A stretch of DNA of 64,000 nt from Bordetella ansorpii (GTDB lineage Bacteria > Pseudomonadota > Gammaproteobacteria > Burkholderiales > Burkholderiaceae_B). The DNA is taken from the NCBI RefSeq assembly GCF_900078705.1, contig NZ_FKIF01000006.1, positions 992,001 through 1,056,000 on the forward strand, in the 5' to 3' direction. This document shows positions 52,746 through 61,500 of the stretch, piece by piece. Both the position numbers and the translations under genes were made by a program. The notes beneath the pieces were generated by a model, which did no database searches, had not been told where the DNA came from, and saw only the letters and a program-made list of their open reading frames with translations. Position 1 is the stretch's first letter. Each line of letters starts with the position of its first letter.

Positions 52746-53648
52746 ATGCCCTTTTCACTGCTCGATATCGATTACTTCCTGGCCGTGGTACGGCACGGCC
52801 ATCTGGGCCGCGCCGCGCAGGAGTGCGGCGTCACCCAGCCCGCCATCACCAAGGCGCTGCGCCGCCTGGAGGACATGGTCGGCGTCATGCTGTTCGAACG
52901 CGGCGCCCATGGCGCGCGGCTGACGGGCGAAGGCCGCCTCTTCCACGAACACGCGCGCCGCCTCGGCATGCAGCACGATGAACTGACCAAGGTGGCGGGC
53001 GACCTGCGCGCGCATCACAGCGGCCTGCTGCGCCTGGGCGTGACCAACCCCACGGGCGACAGCGACACGGTGCGCGTCCTTGCCGACATGCTGCGGCGCC
53101 GGCCCGGCGTGCGCGTAAGGCTGGCGATCGGCAAGTCGGATGCGCTGAACAACGCCGTGCTGGCGGGCGACCTCGACCTGGCCGTGGTGCCTTGCCCCCC
53201 CGGCATCAGCTATTCCTGCGACAGCCTGGACATCAGCCGGGACACCATGCAGGTGGTGGCGCGCGCGGCGCACCCCGTCCTGCAGATTCCCCATCCCTCG
53301 CTGCAGGCGCTGGACGAATACGCCTGGCTGATGCCAAGCCGCGACAGCGGCGCACGGCGCGCGGTCTGCGCGCGCTATGAAGAAGCGGGCCTGCCCGAGC
53401 CGCGCGTCATGGTCGAGGCCGAATATATGTCCGAAGCCGCGCTGGGCCTGATCGCCAGTACCGACCTGCTGGCGCTGTGCCCCTCGATCAGCCTGCGCAG
53501 CTGGGCCGGCCGCATCGAAAGCGTACCCATCCCCGAACTGTCGCTGACGCGCAGGTTGCTGCTGCTGTCCCGCCCGGGCAGCCACTGGTCGGCGTTGATG
53601 GAGACCTTCCGCGACCTGCTGCTGCAATTCAGCCGGCCCGGCGCCTGA
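52746..53648 (+). CDS. LysR family regulator upstream of the sulfatase cluster
   Basis: The 300-residue protein has a LysR wHTH at residues ~4-62 (LLDIDYFLAVVRHGHLGRAAQECGVTQPAITKALRRLEDMVGVMLFERG) and a periplasmic-binding-protein-like effector domain (from ~residue 92). It is 120 bases upstream of the sulfatase gene on the same strand, an uncommon arrangement for LysR, which is usually divergent. A near-palindrome in that gap may be its site. Confidence 0.88.
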   Translation: MPFSLLDIDYFLAVVRHGHLGRAAQECGVTQPAITKALRRLEDMVGVMLFERGAHGARLTGEGRLFHEHARRLGMQHDELTKVAGDLRAHHSGLLRLGVTNPTGDSDTVRVLADMLRRRPGVRVRLAIGKSDALNNAVLAGDLDLAVVPCPPGISYSCDSLDISRDTMQVVARAAHPVLQIPHPSLQALDEYAWLMPSRDSGARRAVCARYEEAGLPEPRVMVEAEYMSEAALGLIASTDLLALCPSISLRSWAGRIESVPIPELSLTRRLLLLSRPGSHWSALMETFRDLLLQFSRPGA

Positions 53649-53676
53649 GTACGGACTTACCCTATTCATTCCCGGC

Positions 53677-53690
53677 GGTCATCGATAACC
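53677..53690. promoter_or_regulatory. near-palindromic candidate operator before the sulfatase gene
   Basis: GGTCATCGATAACC is symmetrical except for one base pair per arm and is centred on ATCGAT. A TATAGT, usable as a -10, follows at about 53727. A regulator site for either LysR protein of this cluster is a guess from position. Confidence 0.35.
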
Positions 53691-53768
53691 GCAACGCCAG
53701 GAATCGGACCGGCCCCGCCCCGCTCCTATAGTGGCCACAGACCTACCCTCCTTTTCAGGAACCACGTC

Positions 53769-55097
53769 GTGGCAACACCGAACATCGTATTGATCGTGGC
53801 CGACAACCTCGGCTGGGGCGAACTGGGCTGTTATGGCGGCGGGGCGCTGCGCGGCGCGCCCACGCCCCGCATCGACGCCCTGGCGAAACAGGGCATCCTG
53901 CTGCAGAACTTCAACGTGGAAAGCGATTGCGTGCCCACGCGCTCGGCGCTGATGACGGGCCGCCATCCCATCCGCACCGGCAGCCTGCAATCCGTGCCGC
54001 CCGGCCTGCCGCAGGGCCTGACGCGCTGGGAGGTCACGCTGGCGCAATTGCTGAGCCAGCAAGGCTATGCCACCGCCCATTACGGCAAATGGCATCTTGG
54101 CGACATCGAGGGCCGTTATCCCTCGGACCGGGGCTTCGACGAATGGTACGGCATTCCACGCACCACCGACGAAAGCCAGTTCACGTCGACGGTGGGCTTC
54201 GATCCCTCGGTGGTCGACATTCCGCACATCATGGAAGGCCGCGCGGGCGAACCTTCGCGGCAAGTGAAGGTATACGACCTGGAATCGCGCCGCGGCATCG
54301 ACGCCGACCTGGTCGAACGCGCCAAGACCTTCATGGCGGGCAACCACAAGCAGGGACGCCCGTTCTTCCTGTACCTGCCGCTGGTGCACCTGCACTTCCC
54401 GACCCTGCCGCATCCCGACTTCGCCGGCAGGACCGGCGCGGGCGACTTCGCCGACTCGATGGCCGAGATGGACCATCGCGTGGGGCAGATCATCGACGCC
54501 GTGGACGCCATGGACGCGGCCGAAGACACGCTGCTGATCTTCTGCAGCGACAACGGCCCCGAGTTCCGCGCCCCCTATCGCGGCACGGCCGGCCCCTGGC
54601 GCGGCACGTACCACACCGCCATGGAAGGCAGCCTGCGCGTGCCCTTCATCGCGCGCTGGCCGGGCAGAATCCAGCCGGGACGCGTCAGCAACGAGATCGT
54701 GCACGTCACCGACCTGTTCACCACGCTGGCCAGCCTGGCGGGCGCGCGGATCCCGCAAGACCGCCCCATCGACGGCATCGACCAGTTGCCCTTCCTGACC
54801 AGCGAGGATCCCCTGGCCAAGTCCGCCCGCGAGGGTTTCCTGTTCTACATCAAGCAGGAGATGCGCGCGGCCAAGTGGCGCGACTGGAAACTGCACTTTT
54901 ACTGGGAGCCCGAGGTGAACGAAGGCAAGGGCAAGCTGGAATCGCCCTATCTGTTCAACATCACGCGCGACCCCAAGGAAGAGACCGACGTGCTCGTCTA
55001 CAACACCTGGGTGCTGGGGCCGATCCTGAAAATGGTGAAGGCCTTCAACGACAGCGTGAAGGCACACCCGAACGTGCCGCCGGGCAAGGAAGACTGA
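53769..55097 (+). CDS. type I sulfatase (arylsulfatase family)
   Basis: The 442-residue protein has the sulfatase core: NIVLIVADNLGWGELGCYGG (metal site; Asp-Asn instead of the commoner Asp-Asp), the catalytic cassette C54-V-P-T-R58 in ESDCVPTRSALMTGRHP, YGKWHLGD and CSDNGPEFR. Cys-54 should be converted to formylglycine. Thr replaces the usual Ser/Ala at the fourth cassette position. No signal peptide is seen, so it is probably cytoplasmic; the sulfate ester substrate is unknown. Start is GTG 53769. No maturase gene is in the window. Confidence 0.88.
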   Translation: MATPNIVLIVADNLGWGELGCYGGGALRGAPTPRIDALAKQGILLQNFNVESDCVPTRSALMTGRHPIRTGSLQSVPPGLPQGLTRWEVTLAQLLSQQGYATAHYGKWHLGDIEGRYPSDRGFDEWYGIPRTTDESQFTSTVGFDPSVVDIPHIMEGRAGEPSRQVKVYDLESRRGIDADLVERAKTFMAGNHKQGRPFFLYLPLVHLHFPTLPHPDFAGRTGAGDFADSMAEMDHRVGQIIDAVDAMDAAEDTLLIFCSDNGPEFRAPYRGTAGPWRGTYHTAMEGSLRVPFIARWPGRIQPGRVSNEIVHVTDLFTTLASLAGARIPQDRPIDGIDQLPFLTSEDPLAKSAREGFLFYIKQEMRAAKWRDWKLHFYWEPEVNEGKGKLESPYLFNITRDPKEETDVLVYNTWVLGPILKMVKAFNDSVKAHPNVPPGKED

Positions 55098-55205
55098 TGC
55101 CGCGCAAGGCGCCCGGCGAGGCGCCGCCCGGCAGGCTGTGGATAACGTAAAACCGCCATGACAGGACGGCGCCGACCGTCCATCAGAACATTCAAGGGAA
55201 AAGCC

Positions 55206-56225
55206 ATGTATCAATCGATCCGACTTCTTGCGCGCCGCGGCCTGCCTAGGCGCGGCCTGACACGGCCCGGACTCGCGAGCGCCGCCGCGGCGCTTGCCCT
55301 GGCCTGCGCAGGCACCGCCTGGGCGGCACAGGATACCGGCGCCTGGCCCACGCGCCCCATCACCTGGGTGGTGGGCTGGCCGCCCGGCGGCAGCGCCGAC
55401 AGCGTCACCCGCGTGCTGGCCAAGCACCTGGGCGAACGGCTGGGCCAGTCGGTCGTGGTGGAGAACCGGCCGGGGGCATCGGGCGCCATCGGCCTGAACC
55501 GGGCCGCCACCGCCGAACCCGATGGCTACACCGTCGCGCTGGTTCCGGGCCCGGTCATCACCAACACCAGGATGCCGGAGATCGGCAAGGAACTGACCGC
55601 CGTGACCGAACTGGCGCGCGGTCCCATGGTGCTGGTGGGGACCACCGCGCGCGACATGCCGAAGGACGTGAAGTCGCTGTTCGCCGCCGTGAAGGCCATG
55701 CCCGACCGGTATGACTACACCTCGTCGGGCAACGGCACCAGCCAGCACCTGACCGGCGAACTGATCAAGCAGCAGGCCGGCCTGCAGATGACGCACATCC
55801 CCTACAAGGGCGGCAGCCAGGCCGCGCTGGACATCATCTCGGGCCAGGTGCCGCTGGGCGTGCTGGGCATCACGTCCATCCTGCCCCATGTGCAGGCGGG
55901 CAAGATGCGCGCCTACGCCGTCACCACCGCCAAGCGTTCGGCATCCCTGCCCGACACGCCCACGCTGGCCGAAAGCGTGCTGCCCGGCTTCGACGCCAGC
56001 CAATGGTTCGTGATGGCCGTGCCCAAGGGCGTACCCGCCGACCGCGTGCAGCGCCTGAATGCCACGCTGGGCGAGATCCTCAAGCTGCCCGACGTCAAGG
56101 CCGCCTTTGCCGCGGTGGGCGTGGACCCCAGCTCGGCATCGCCCGAAGACACCGCCCGGTTCGTCATCGAAGACCAGGCCCGCTGGCGCGACCTGGCCGT
56201 CAAGCGCGCCCTGCCGCTGAACTGA
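55206..56225 (+). CDS. Bug/TctC family periplasmic solute receptor, sulfatase-ComA cluster
   Basis: The 339-residue protein has a long basic signal region then AAAALALACAGTAWA, and the Bug fold: ITWVVGWPPGGSADSVTRVLAKHL, VVVENRPGASGAIGLNRAATAEPDG, IPYKGGSQAALDIISGQVP and LPDTPTLAESVLPGF. The W-P-P-G-G-S loop is the ligand pocket. It lies between the sulfatase and the ComA-family gene, with 35 bases to the latter, so the ligand may be the pathway substrate. Confidence 0.88.
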   Translation: MYQSIRLLARRGLPRRGLTRPGLASAAAALALACAGTAWAAQDTGAWPTRPITWVVGWPPGGSADSVTRVLAKHLGERLGQSVVVENRPGASGAIGLNRAATAEPDGYTVALVPGPVITNTRMPEIGKELTAVTELARGPMVLVGTTARDMPKDVKSLFAAVKAMPDRYDYTSSGNGTSQHLTGELIKQQAGLQMTHIPYKGGSQAALDIISGQVPLGVLGITSILPHVQAGKMRAYAVTTAKRSASLPDTPTLAESVLPGFDASQWFVMAVPKGVPADRVQRLNATLGEILKLPDVKAAFAAVGVDPSSASPEDTARFVIEDQARWRDLAVKRALPLN

Positions 56226-56260
56226 ACCCGCATCCTTTTCCGTCTACAGGAACCGCCGCC

Positions 56261-57070
56261 GTGACCGCCTACGAGACCGCCTTCGCCGACTTTCCCATGC
56301 CCGATCGCCAGTTCAAGCCGCGCACGCGCGGCCTGTCCATGATGATCGACTGGGGCATGGGCTTGCAGCGCCAGGCCGACGTGCTGGAATCGACCTCGCA
56401 ATGGATCGACTTCGCCAAGATCGCGGCGGGCATCGCGCGCTTCATGCCGCGCCGGGTGCTGGCCGACAAGCTCGAGAACTACCGCACGCACGGCATTTCC
56501 ACATCTCCGGGCGGCCTGTTCGCGGAAGTCGCGATGAAGCTGCGGCGCTTCGAGGACTATGTCGCGCAGGCCATGGACGTGGGCTTCACGGGCATCGAGA
56601 TCTCGGACAACCTGCTGGAGATGACGCTGGCCGAGAAGGCCGCGGCCATCCGGCATGCCAAGTCACAACGCCTGAAAGTGTTCGGCGAAGTGGGCCGCAA
56701 GGACAGCGTGCAGGACGATGCGTCGTTCCTGGCCGACGTGGCCAACTGCCTGGACGCGGGCGCGGACTGGGTGTTCCTGGAAGCGTCCGAACTGTACGTG
56801 GACGGCGTCATCCGCCAGGACCTGATTGCGCAGCTGGCGGCCCGGTTTCCCGCCGAGAAGCTGATCTATGAACTGCCCGTGGTGATCATTCCCGGCATCA
56901 GCCGCGACTTCAAGCACCAGACGGCCACCTGGCTGGTGCGCGAGCTGGGTACCGAGGTGAACCTGGCAAACCTGGAGTGGGACGAGATGTACATCACCGA
57001 GCTGGTGCGGCGCGGCTTCGCGGGAGACAAGTCGCATCCGCAGGGGGTGTATCGGATGGCGGGGTTCTAG
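56261..57070 (+). CDS. phosphosulfolactate synthase (ComA) family protein
   Basis: The 269-residue TIM-barrel protein matches the ComA family: PRTRGLSMMIDWGMGL (residues 20-35), DFAKIAAGIARF, SPGGLFAEVA (82-91), GFTGIEISDNLLEM (109-121) and KVFGEVGRKDS (139-149). ComA joins sulfite to phosphoenolpyruvate to give (R)-2-phospho-3-sulfolactate in coenzyme M or spore sulfolactate synthesis. No ComB phosphatase is nearby and the neighbours are catabolic, so this member may run another reaction on a related C-S compound. Start is GTG 56261, with AGGA about nine bases upstream. Confidence 0.82.
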   Translation: MTAYETAFADFPMPDRQFKPRTRGLSMMIDWGMGLQRQADVLESTSQWIDFAKIAAGIARFMPRRVLADKLENYRTHGISTSPGGLFAEVAMKLRRFEDYVAQAMDVGFTGIEISDNLLEMTLAEKAAAIRHAKSQRLKVFGEVGRKDSVQDDASFLADVANCLDAGADWVFLEASELYVDGVIRQDLIAQLAARFPAEKLIYELPVVIIPGISRDFKHQTATWLVRELGTEVNLANLEWDEMYITELVRRGFAGDKSHPQGVYRMAGF

Positions 57071-57229
57071 GAAGCCAGCGCCGCATGGCGGGCCGGCCGC
57101 GCATCGGCATGCCCAGGCCAAGGCCAAGCGGCCTTCCAGATCATCGGCCGGTTCTCGACCGCTGGCGGCCCATGCTACAAGCGTGGCGATGGCGCCGGAT
57201 TCCGTGGCGCCCTGCCCGCATCCTTCGCC

Positions 57230-58141
57230 ATGGCCGACCTGAAGCTCTTCGAAGACCTCATCGCACTGGCCCAGACCGGCAGCTTCGTGCGCGCCGCCGA
57301 ACTGCGGCACGTCACGCATCCGGCGTTCGGGCGGCGCATCCGTGCGCTGGAGGAGTGGGCCGGCGTGCCGCTGGTGGACCGTCAGCGCACGCCGGTGACC
57401 CTGACGCCCGAAGGCGAGGAACTGCTGAAGACCGCCAGCCAGGTCGTCGAACGCGTCGGCCACGCGCGCCACCGCATCCGCTCGGGCAGTTCCGCGGGCA
57501 ACGCCGTGGTGCGCATCGCCACGGGACGCAGCCTGGCGCGCACGCTGGTCTCCGACTGGATCGGCCGGCTACGCCACAAGACCCCGCGTGTGCTGGGCAA
57601 GGACACGCAAGTCGACATCTCCACGGGACGCATGCAGGACATGGCCCGCCTGCTCGAACACGGCCGGGTCGACCTGCTGTGCGGCTACGAGCATCCCGCG
57701 CTGTCCGTCGAACTGACGCCAGGCAGCTACCGCTACATGACGCTGGCCACCGACAAGCTGGTGCCCGTCTGCCAGACCGACAGCCGGGGCCGCCCGCGCC
57801 ATGCGCTCGAAGAAGGCGGCACACCGGCGCCGCTGATCAGCTATGCCGGCGGCCTGGCGATGGCGCGCATCGCGGGCGACCGCCTGGACACTTTTCCCTA
57901 TGCCCTGACGCCCTTCGTCTGCTGCGACTCGCCTGACGGCGTGCATGGCCTGGCCTTGAAGGGGCTGGGCGTGGCGTGGCTGCCCTGGTCGATGGTGGCG
58001 GGCGATTGCCGCCGCGGCGTGCTGGCCGTGCTGGGCGGCCGCGCGGAAGAGATCAGCTTCGAGGTGCGCCTGTATCGGCCGCGCATGCAGCTATCCGATC
58101 TTGCGGAAGCCGTGTGGGAAGCCACGCAGCGCGGGCAGTAG
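57230..58141 (+). CDS. LysR family transcriptional regulator
   Basis: The 303-residue protein has a LysR wHTH at residues ~3-62 (LKLFEDLIALAQTGSFVRAAELRHVTHPAFGRRIRALEEWAGVPLVDRQRTPVTLTPEGEELL) and an effector domain from ~residue 90. It sits after the ComA-family gene and before a Bug-deacylase pair, all rightward, so either group could be its target. The HTH carries His-Pro-Ala in place of the commoner Gln-Pro-Ala/Ser. Confidence 0.87.
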   Translation: MADLKLFEDLIALAQTGSFVRAAELRHVTHPAFGRRIRALEEWAGVPLVDRQRTPVTLTPEGEELLKTASQVVERVGHARHRIRSGSSAGNAVVRIATGRSLARTLVSDWIGRLRHKTPRVLGKDTQVDISTGRMQDMARLLEHGRVDLLCGYEHPALSVELTPGSYRYMTLATDKLVPVCQTDSRGRPRHALEEGGTPAPLISYAGGLAMARIAGDRLDTFPYALTPFVCCDSPDGVHGLALKGLGVAWLPWSMVAGDCRRGVLAVLGGRAEEISFEVRLYRPRMQLSDLAEAVWEATQRGQ

Positions 58142-58376
58142 AGAACGAGGCTTGCGCGGTGGCGCGGGCTGCCTTCCCCTTTTCATTCCAGCCAGGCGCC
58201 TGAGGCACGTCATACGCCGAGGCGATTCGACAGAATTACCCAGGTGCCGAAACAGCACTGGTTCGTGCCGAATGCGCATGTTGGGTGCGACCACCACCGC
58301 GCACAATTTCCGCACGAACACCTCATAACAGATGCGAAACGCCCCGCGCCGCTCGCACCATCAAAGGGAAACCCTC

Positions 58377-59363
58377 ATGCAGATCTCGCATCTGGCGCGC
58401 GCCATGCTGGCCGTCGCTTGTACCGCCGCCTCGCTCGCCCCTCTCGCCGCCCAGGCCGCCGATTACCCCGACCATCCCATCTCGCTGGTCGTGGGCTATC
58501 CCGCGGGCGGCAGCGTCGACCTGACCGCGCGCCTGTTCGGTGAAGAACTGGCGAAGCAATTGGGCCAGAGCGTCGTCATCGAGAACTTCGGCGGCGCGGG
58601 CGGCACCATCGGCGCGCAACGCGTGGCGCGCGCCCAGCCCGACGGCTACACGCTGCTGCTGGGCTCGGCCAACGAAATGGCCATCGCGGGCCTGATCAAT
58701 CCGGCAGTCAAGTACGACGGCGCCCGAGACTTCACCGCGCTGGGCGTGATCGCGTCGCAACCCTTGCTGTTGGCCGCCTCCAAGGCCTCGGGCATCACCA
58801 CCGCCGCACAATACCTGGCCAAGCTGCGCGAACAGGCGCCGGGCACCTACAACTTCGGCTCGTCGGGCGTGGGCACCTCGCTGCACCTGGCCGGTGAAAT
58901 GGTCAACGAGGCCACCGGCACCCATGCCGAACACGTGCCCTATCGCGGCGTCTCGCCGCTGGTCACCGACCTGATGAGCGGCCAGCTCACGTTCGGCATG
59001 CTCGTGCTGTCCTCGGGACTGCCCCAGGTGCGCGCCGACAAGATCGTGGCGCTGGGTGTGACGGAGAAGAAGCGTTCCCCGGTCGCCCCCGACATTCCCG
59101 CCCTGGCGGAAACGCCGGGCTTCGAGAGCGTCGACATCAACGTCTGGTTCGCCCTGTACGGTCCGGCGAAGCTGCCGCAGCCCGTCGCCGACAAGCTCCG
59201 TGCCGCGACGGCGCAAGTGCTGAAGTCCGATGCCTTCCGCAAGAAGATGCAGGACGCCGGCGGCGAACTGTCCGCGCCCGGGCTGGACCCCGTGAAGTTC
59301 CAGGCCGTCGAGACGGCCAAGTACGGCACGCTGGTCAAGGCCGCCAAGATCGAAGCCCAATAA
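58377..59363 (+). CDS. Bug/TctC family periplasmic solute receptor
   Basis: The 328-residue protein has a clear signal peptide (AMLAVACTAASLAPLAAQA) and Bug motifs ISLVVGYPAGGSVDLTARLFGEELA, VVIENFGGAGGTIGAQRVARAQPDG, VPYRGVSPLVTDLMSGQLT and VAPDIPALAET. GGAAACCCTC precedes the ATG. It ends at a strong terminator directly before the AstE-like gene; such Bug-deacylase neighbours suggest an N-acyl or related amide ligand. The ligand is not known. Confidence 0.9.
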   Translation: MQISHLARAMLAVACTAASLAPLAAQAADYPDHPISLVVGYPAGGSVDLTARLFGEELAKQLGQSVVIENFGGAGGTIGAQRVARAQPDGYTLLLGSANEMAIAGLINPAVKYDGARDFTALGVIASQPLLLAASKASGITTAAQYLAKLREQAPGTYNFGSSGVGTSLHLAGEMVNEATGTHAEHVPYRGVSPLVTDLMSGQLTFGMLVLSSGLPQVRADKIVALGVTEKKRSPVAPDIPALAETPGFESVDINVWFALYGPAKLPQPVADKLRAATAQVLKSDAFRKKMQDAGGELSAPGLDPVKFQAVETAKYGTLVKAAKIEAQ

Positions 59364-59394
59364 CGCGGCCCTTCCGGCCGCCCCTGCACAGGAG

Positions 59395-59417
59395 AGCCGG
59401 CGCATCGCCGGCTTTTT
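59395..59417 (+). terminator. intrinsic terminator after the Bug receptor gene
   Basis: An 8-bp stem AGCCGGCG / CGCCGGCT with loop CAT runs into TTTTT. It lies 32 bases after the receptor stop and ends only six bases before the ATG of the next gene. Confidence 0.92.
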
Positions 59418-59423
59418 CAATCG

Positions 59424-60365
59424 ATGTCCTTCCTGCTTTCCATTCCCGACCTGCGCGCCGAACGGCTTGGCAATACCGGCACCGCCGGCGTGTGGCACTT
59501 CGACTCCGGCCTGCCGGGCAAGCGCGTCATGATCACGGCGCTGGTGCATGGCAACGAACTCTGCGGCGCCTGGGCGCTGAAGGACCTGCTGGCCGCCGGC
59601 GTGCGGCCGCGCCGGGGCAGCCTGACGCTGGCCTTCGGCAACCTGGCGGCCTTCGACCGCTTCGACCCGGCGCGCCACGATGCCTCGCGCTTCGTCGATG
59701 AAGACATGAACCGCGTATGGAGCGATGACCGTCTGGCACGGCCCACCACGCAGGAACGCCGCCGCGCCGCCGAACTGGCGCCCTGGGTCGCCCGCGCCGA
59801 CAGTCTGCTGGACCTGCACTCGATGCACGAACCGGGCGCGCCGCTGCTGCTGACGGGCACGCTGCCGCGCAACGTGGCCCTGGCGCGCCGGCTGGGCGCT
59901 CCGGTGCACGTGGTGGTGGATGCGGGACACAAGGATGGCGTGCGCATGCGCGACTACGGACGCTTCGGCGCGGCCGACGACGATGCCTGCGCGCTGCTGA
60001 TCGAGTGCGGCTTTCATGGCGATCCGGCGTCCCACATGGTGGCGCTGGATATGTGTGCGCGCTTCCTGACGGAAGCCGGCGGCGTGGATGCCTCGGACCT
60101 GCCCACGGCCTGGCTGCAACCCACGCCGGCGGCGCAACGCGTGCTGGAAGTGACGGAGCCCGTGGTCGCGCCGTCGATGAACGTGCGCTTCGCGCAGGAC
60201 TGGCAGGGATTGGAAACGTTGGAGAAGGCGGGATCGGTGCTGGGTTGGGCGGATGATGCCCCCATCGTCACGCCCTATGACCGCTGCACGCTGGTCATGC
60301 CGTCGCTGCGACAGTTGAAGCCGGGCGTGACGGTGGTGCGGTTGGCGCGGGATTACGCGGGCTGA
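59424..60365 (+). CDS. succinylglutamate desuccinylase/aspartoacylase (AstE/AspA) family zinc deacylase
   Basis: The 313-residue M14-like zinc hydrolase has the ligand motif H42-G-N-E45 (ALVHGNELCGAW) and the second His in LLDLH132SMHEPG; the general-base Glu is likely in IECGFHGDPAS. Family members cleave N-acyl amino acids such as succinylglutamate or N-acetylaspartate; the substrate here is unknown. The ATG lies six bases after a terminator T-run and has no Shine-Dalgarno, so either a leaderless-like message or a later start is possible; the fold itself begins near residue 5. Confidence 0.85.
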   Translation: MSFLLSIPDLRAERLGNTGTAGVWHFDSGLPGKRVMITALVHGNELCGAWALKDLLAAGVRPRRGSLTLAFGNLAAFDRFDPARHDASRFVDEDMNRVWSDDRLARPTTQERRRAAELAPWVARADSLLDLHSMHEPGAPLLLTGTLPRNVALARRLGAPVHVVVDAGHKDGVRMRDYGRFGAADDDACALLIECGFHGDPASHMVALDMCARFLTEAGGVDASDLPTAWLQPTPAAQRVLEVTEPVVAPSMNVRFAQDWQGLETLEKAGSVLGWADDAPIVTPYDRCTLVMPSLRQLKPGVTVVRLARDYAG

Positions 60366-60458
60366 CCGGCGCGACGGCAACAGGGGGTCCCATCGCACGC
60401 ATGCAACCGGCGCGTGCCGTGCCAGCGCATGCATGCCGGGCCACCCCGCCAGGCCAGA

Positions 60459-60719
60459 TCAGCCGCAGGCCGCCAGCGCGGCCTCGATGCGGCGCTCGTA
60501 GGCCTTGCGTTGCTCCAGTTCCGCCAGCAGCGCCGTCACCTTCTGGTAGAAGGACGCGTCCTCGGGCAGCTCCGAAGTCGCCCATGCGGGGGCTGCCATC
60601 CGCTGGACACGGCAAGGCACGGCTACCGGCACCTCGACGCGTTCGGACCGCATCATGGGCGTCGCGCCGCAGCCGGCCAGGCTCAAGCTCAGGAATGACA
60701 TCGCGGCCAGGGCCTTCAT
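60459..60719 (-). CDS. Rz1-like outer-membrane spanin lipoprotein
   Basis: The 86-residue protein has a lipoprotein signal (AAMSFLSLSLAGC) with Cys at residue 17, then a short domain ending in a coiled-coil-like helix (ASFYQKVTALLAELEQRKAYERRIEAALAACG). Its start overlaps the stop of the Rz-like gene by four bases. Together the pair would bridge the two membranes and fuse them at the end of lysis. The assignment rests on lipobox, size and position. Confidence 0.7.
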   Translation of the reverse strand: MKALAAMSFLSLSLAGCGATPMMRSERVEVPVAVPCRVQRMAAPAWATSELPEDASFYQKVTALLAELEQRKAYERRIEAALAACG

Positions 60720-61108
60720 GGCGCCCCCTTCAAGTACTCGTCCAGCGCATCCTCGGCGGCCGCGCATTGGTCGGGGCGTTGCGCGACCCGGCGGCGCCAA
60801 TAGCCGGCGGCGCTTTCATGCCGCGCCGCGGCTGTTTCGGCCGCCACAACGGCCGCCTTGGCAAGCGCCTCTCGCGCATCCGCCTCCGCCCGCAGCCGGG
60901 AGACGGCGGCACGGGCGTCACTCACGTCGGCCGCGCATTGCCGGTTCACGGTATCCGCCATGCTGACACGCAGTTCGGCGGCGGCCAGGCGTGCCTGCAC
61001 GGCGTCGACGCGCAGTTGCTGCACGCCCGCCATGGCCACGCCGCCCGCAAGCGCCGCCGCGGCGTAACCGCGCCATCCCGACAGCAGGGCCAAAGCGTCG
61101 GCGATCAT
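60716..61108 (-). CDS. Rz-like inner-membrane spanin
   Basis: The 130-residue protein has an N-terminal signal-anchor (RGYAAAALAGGVAMAGVQQL) followed by an alpha-helical periplasmic domain rich in Ala, Arg and Glu (RVDAVQARLAAAELRVSMADTVNRQ...RAEADAREALAKAAVVAAETAAARHE), typical of i-spanins. Its ATG overlaps the preceding stop (61105-61108), and its stop overlaps the Rz1-like start. Confidence 0.72.
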   Translation of the reverse strand: MIADALALLSGWRGYAAAALAGGVAMAGVQQLRVDAVQARLAAAELRVSMADTVNRQCAADVSDARAAVSRLRAEADAREALAKAAVVAAETAAARHESAAGYWRRRVAQRPDQCAAAEDALDEYLKGAP

Positions 61109-61500
61109 GGCGTATCCCCCCACGCGGAGGTGGCCGGTTGCCGCCCAGGCGTGGGCGCGGCGGGCGGCGATTTCAACACTTTGCCCACCTTCACGGCCGA
61201 CGCCGCTTCCAGCACATTTTCCGCCACGTCCTCGATACGGCCCGCCGCCTGGACGTCCCCGGCGGCATCCGCCGCCTGCCGCGCGGCGCCGATGGTCTTG
61301 TCGGTCAACGCCGCCAACGAACGGCGATAGTCCTCGCGTTGCTGGGCCATCGCGTGGCCCGCGTCGCTCCACGCCACCAGCGAGCCCGTGGCGTAGCCAC
61401 CCACGAAGATCGCCAACACCAAGGCCAGGGCATACAGCGCCAGCAGCCCGTGCGTCAATCGCGGATGGCCCCCCGCGAACCCCTCAAGCATTCTTGCCAT
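61105..61500 (-). CDS. phage membrane protein of unknown function (holin-region)
   Basis: The 131-residue protein has one clear membrane segment (GLLALYALALVLAIFVGGYATG) and a helical C-terminal part with a Pro-rich tail. The position between the amidase and spanin genes suggests a lysis-related role, perhaps holin or antiholin, but with a single helix and long soluble part no family was recognised. Its start overlaps the upstream gene by 17 bases. Confidence 0.65.
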   Translation of the reverse strand: MARMLEGFAGGHPRLTHGLLALYALALVLAIFVGGYATGSLVAWSDAGHAMAQQREDYRRSLAALTDKTIGAARQAADAAGDVQAAGRIEDVAENVLEAASAVKVGKVLKSPPAAPTPGRQPATSAWGDTP

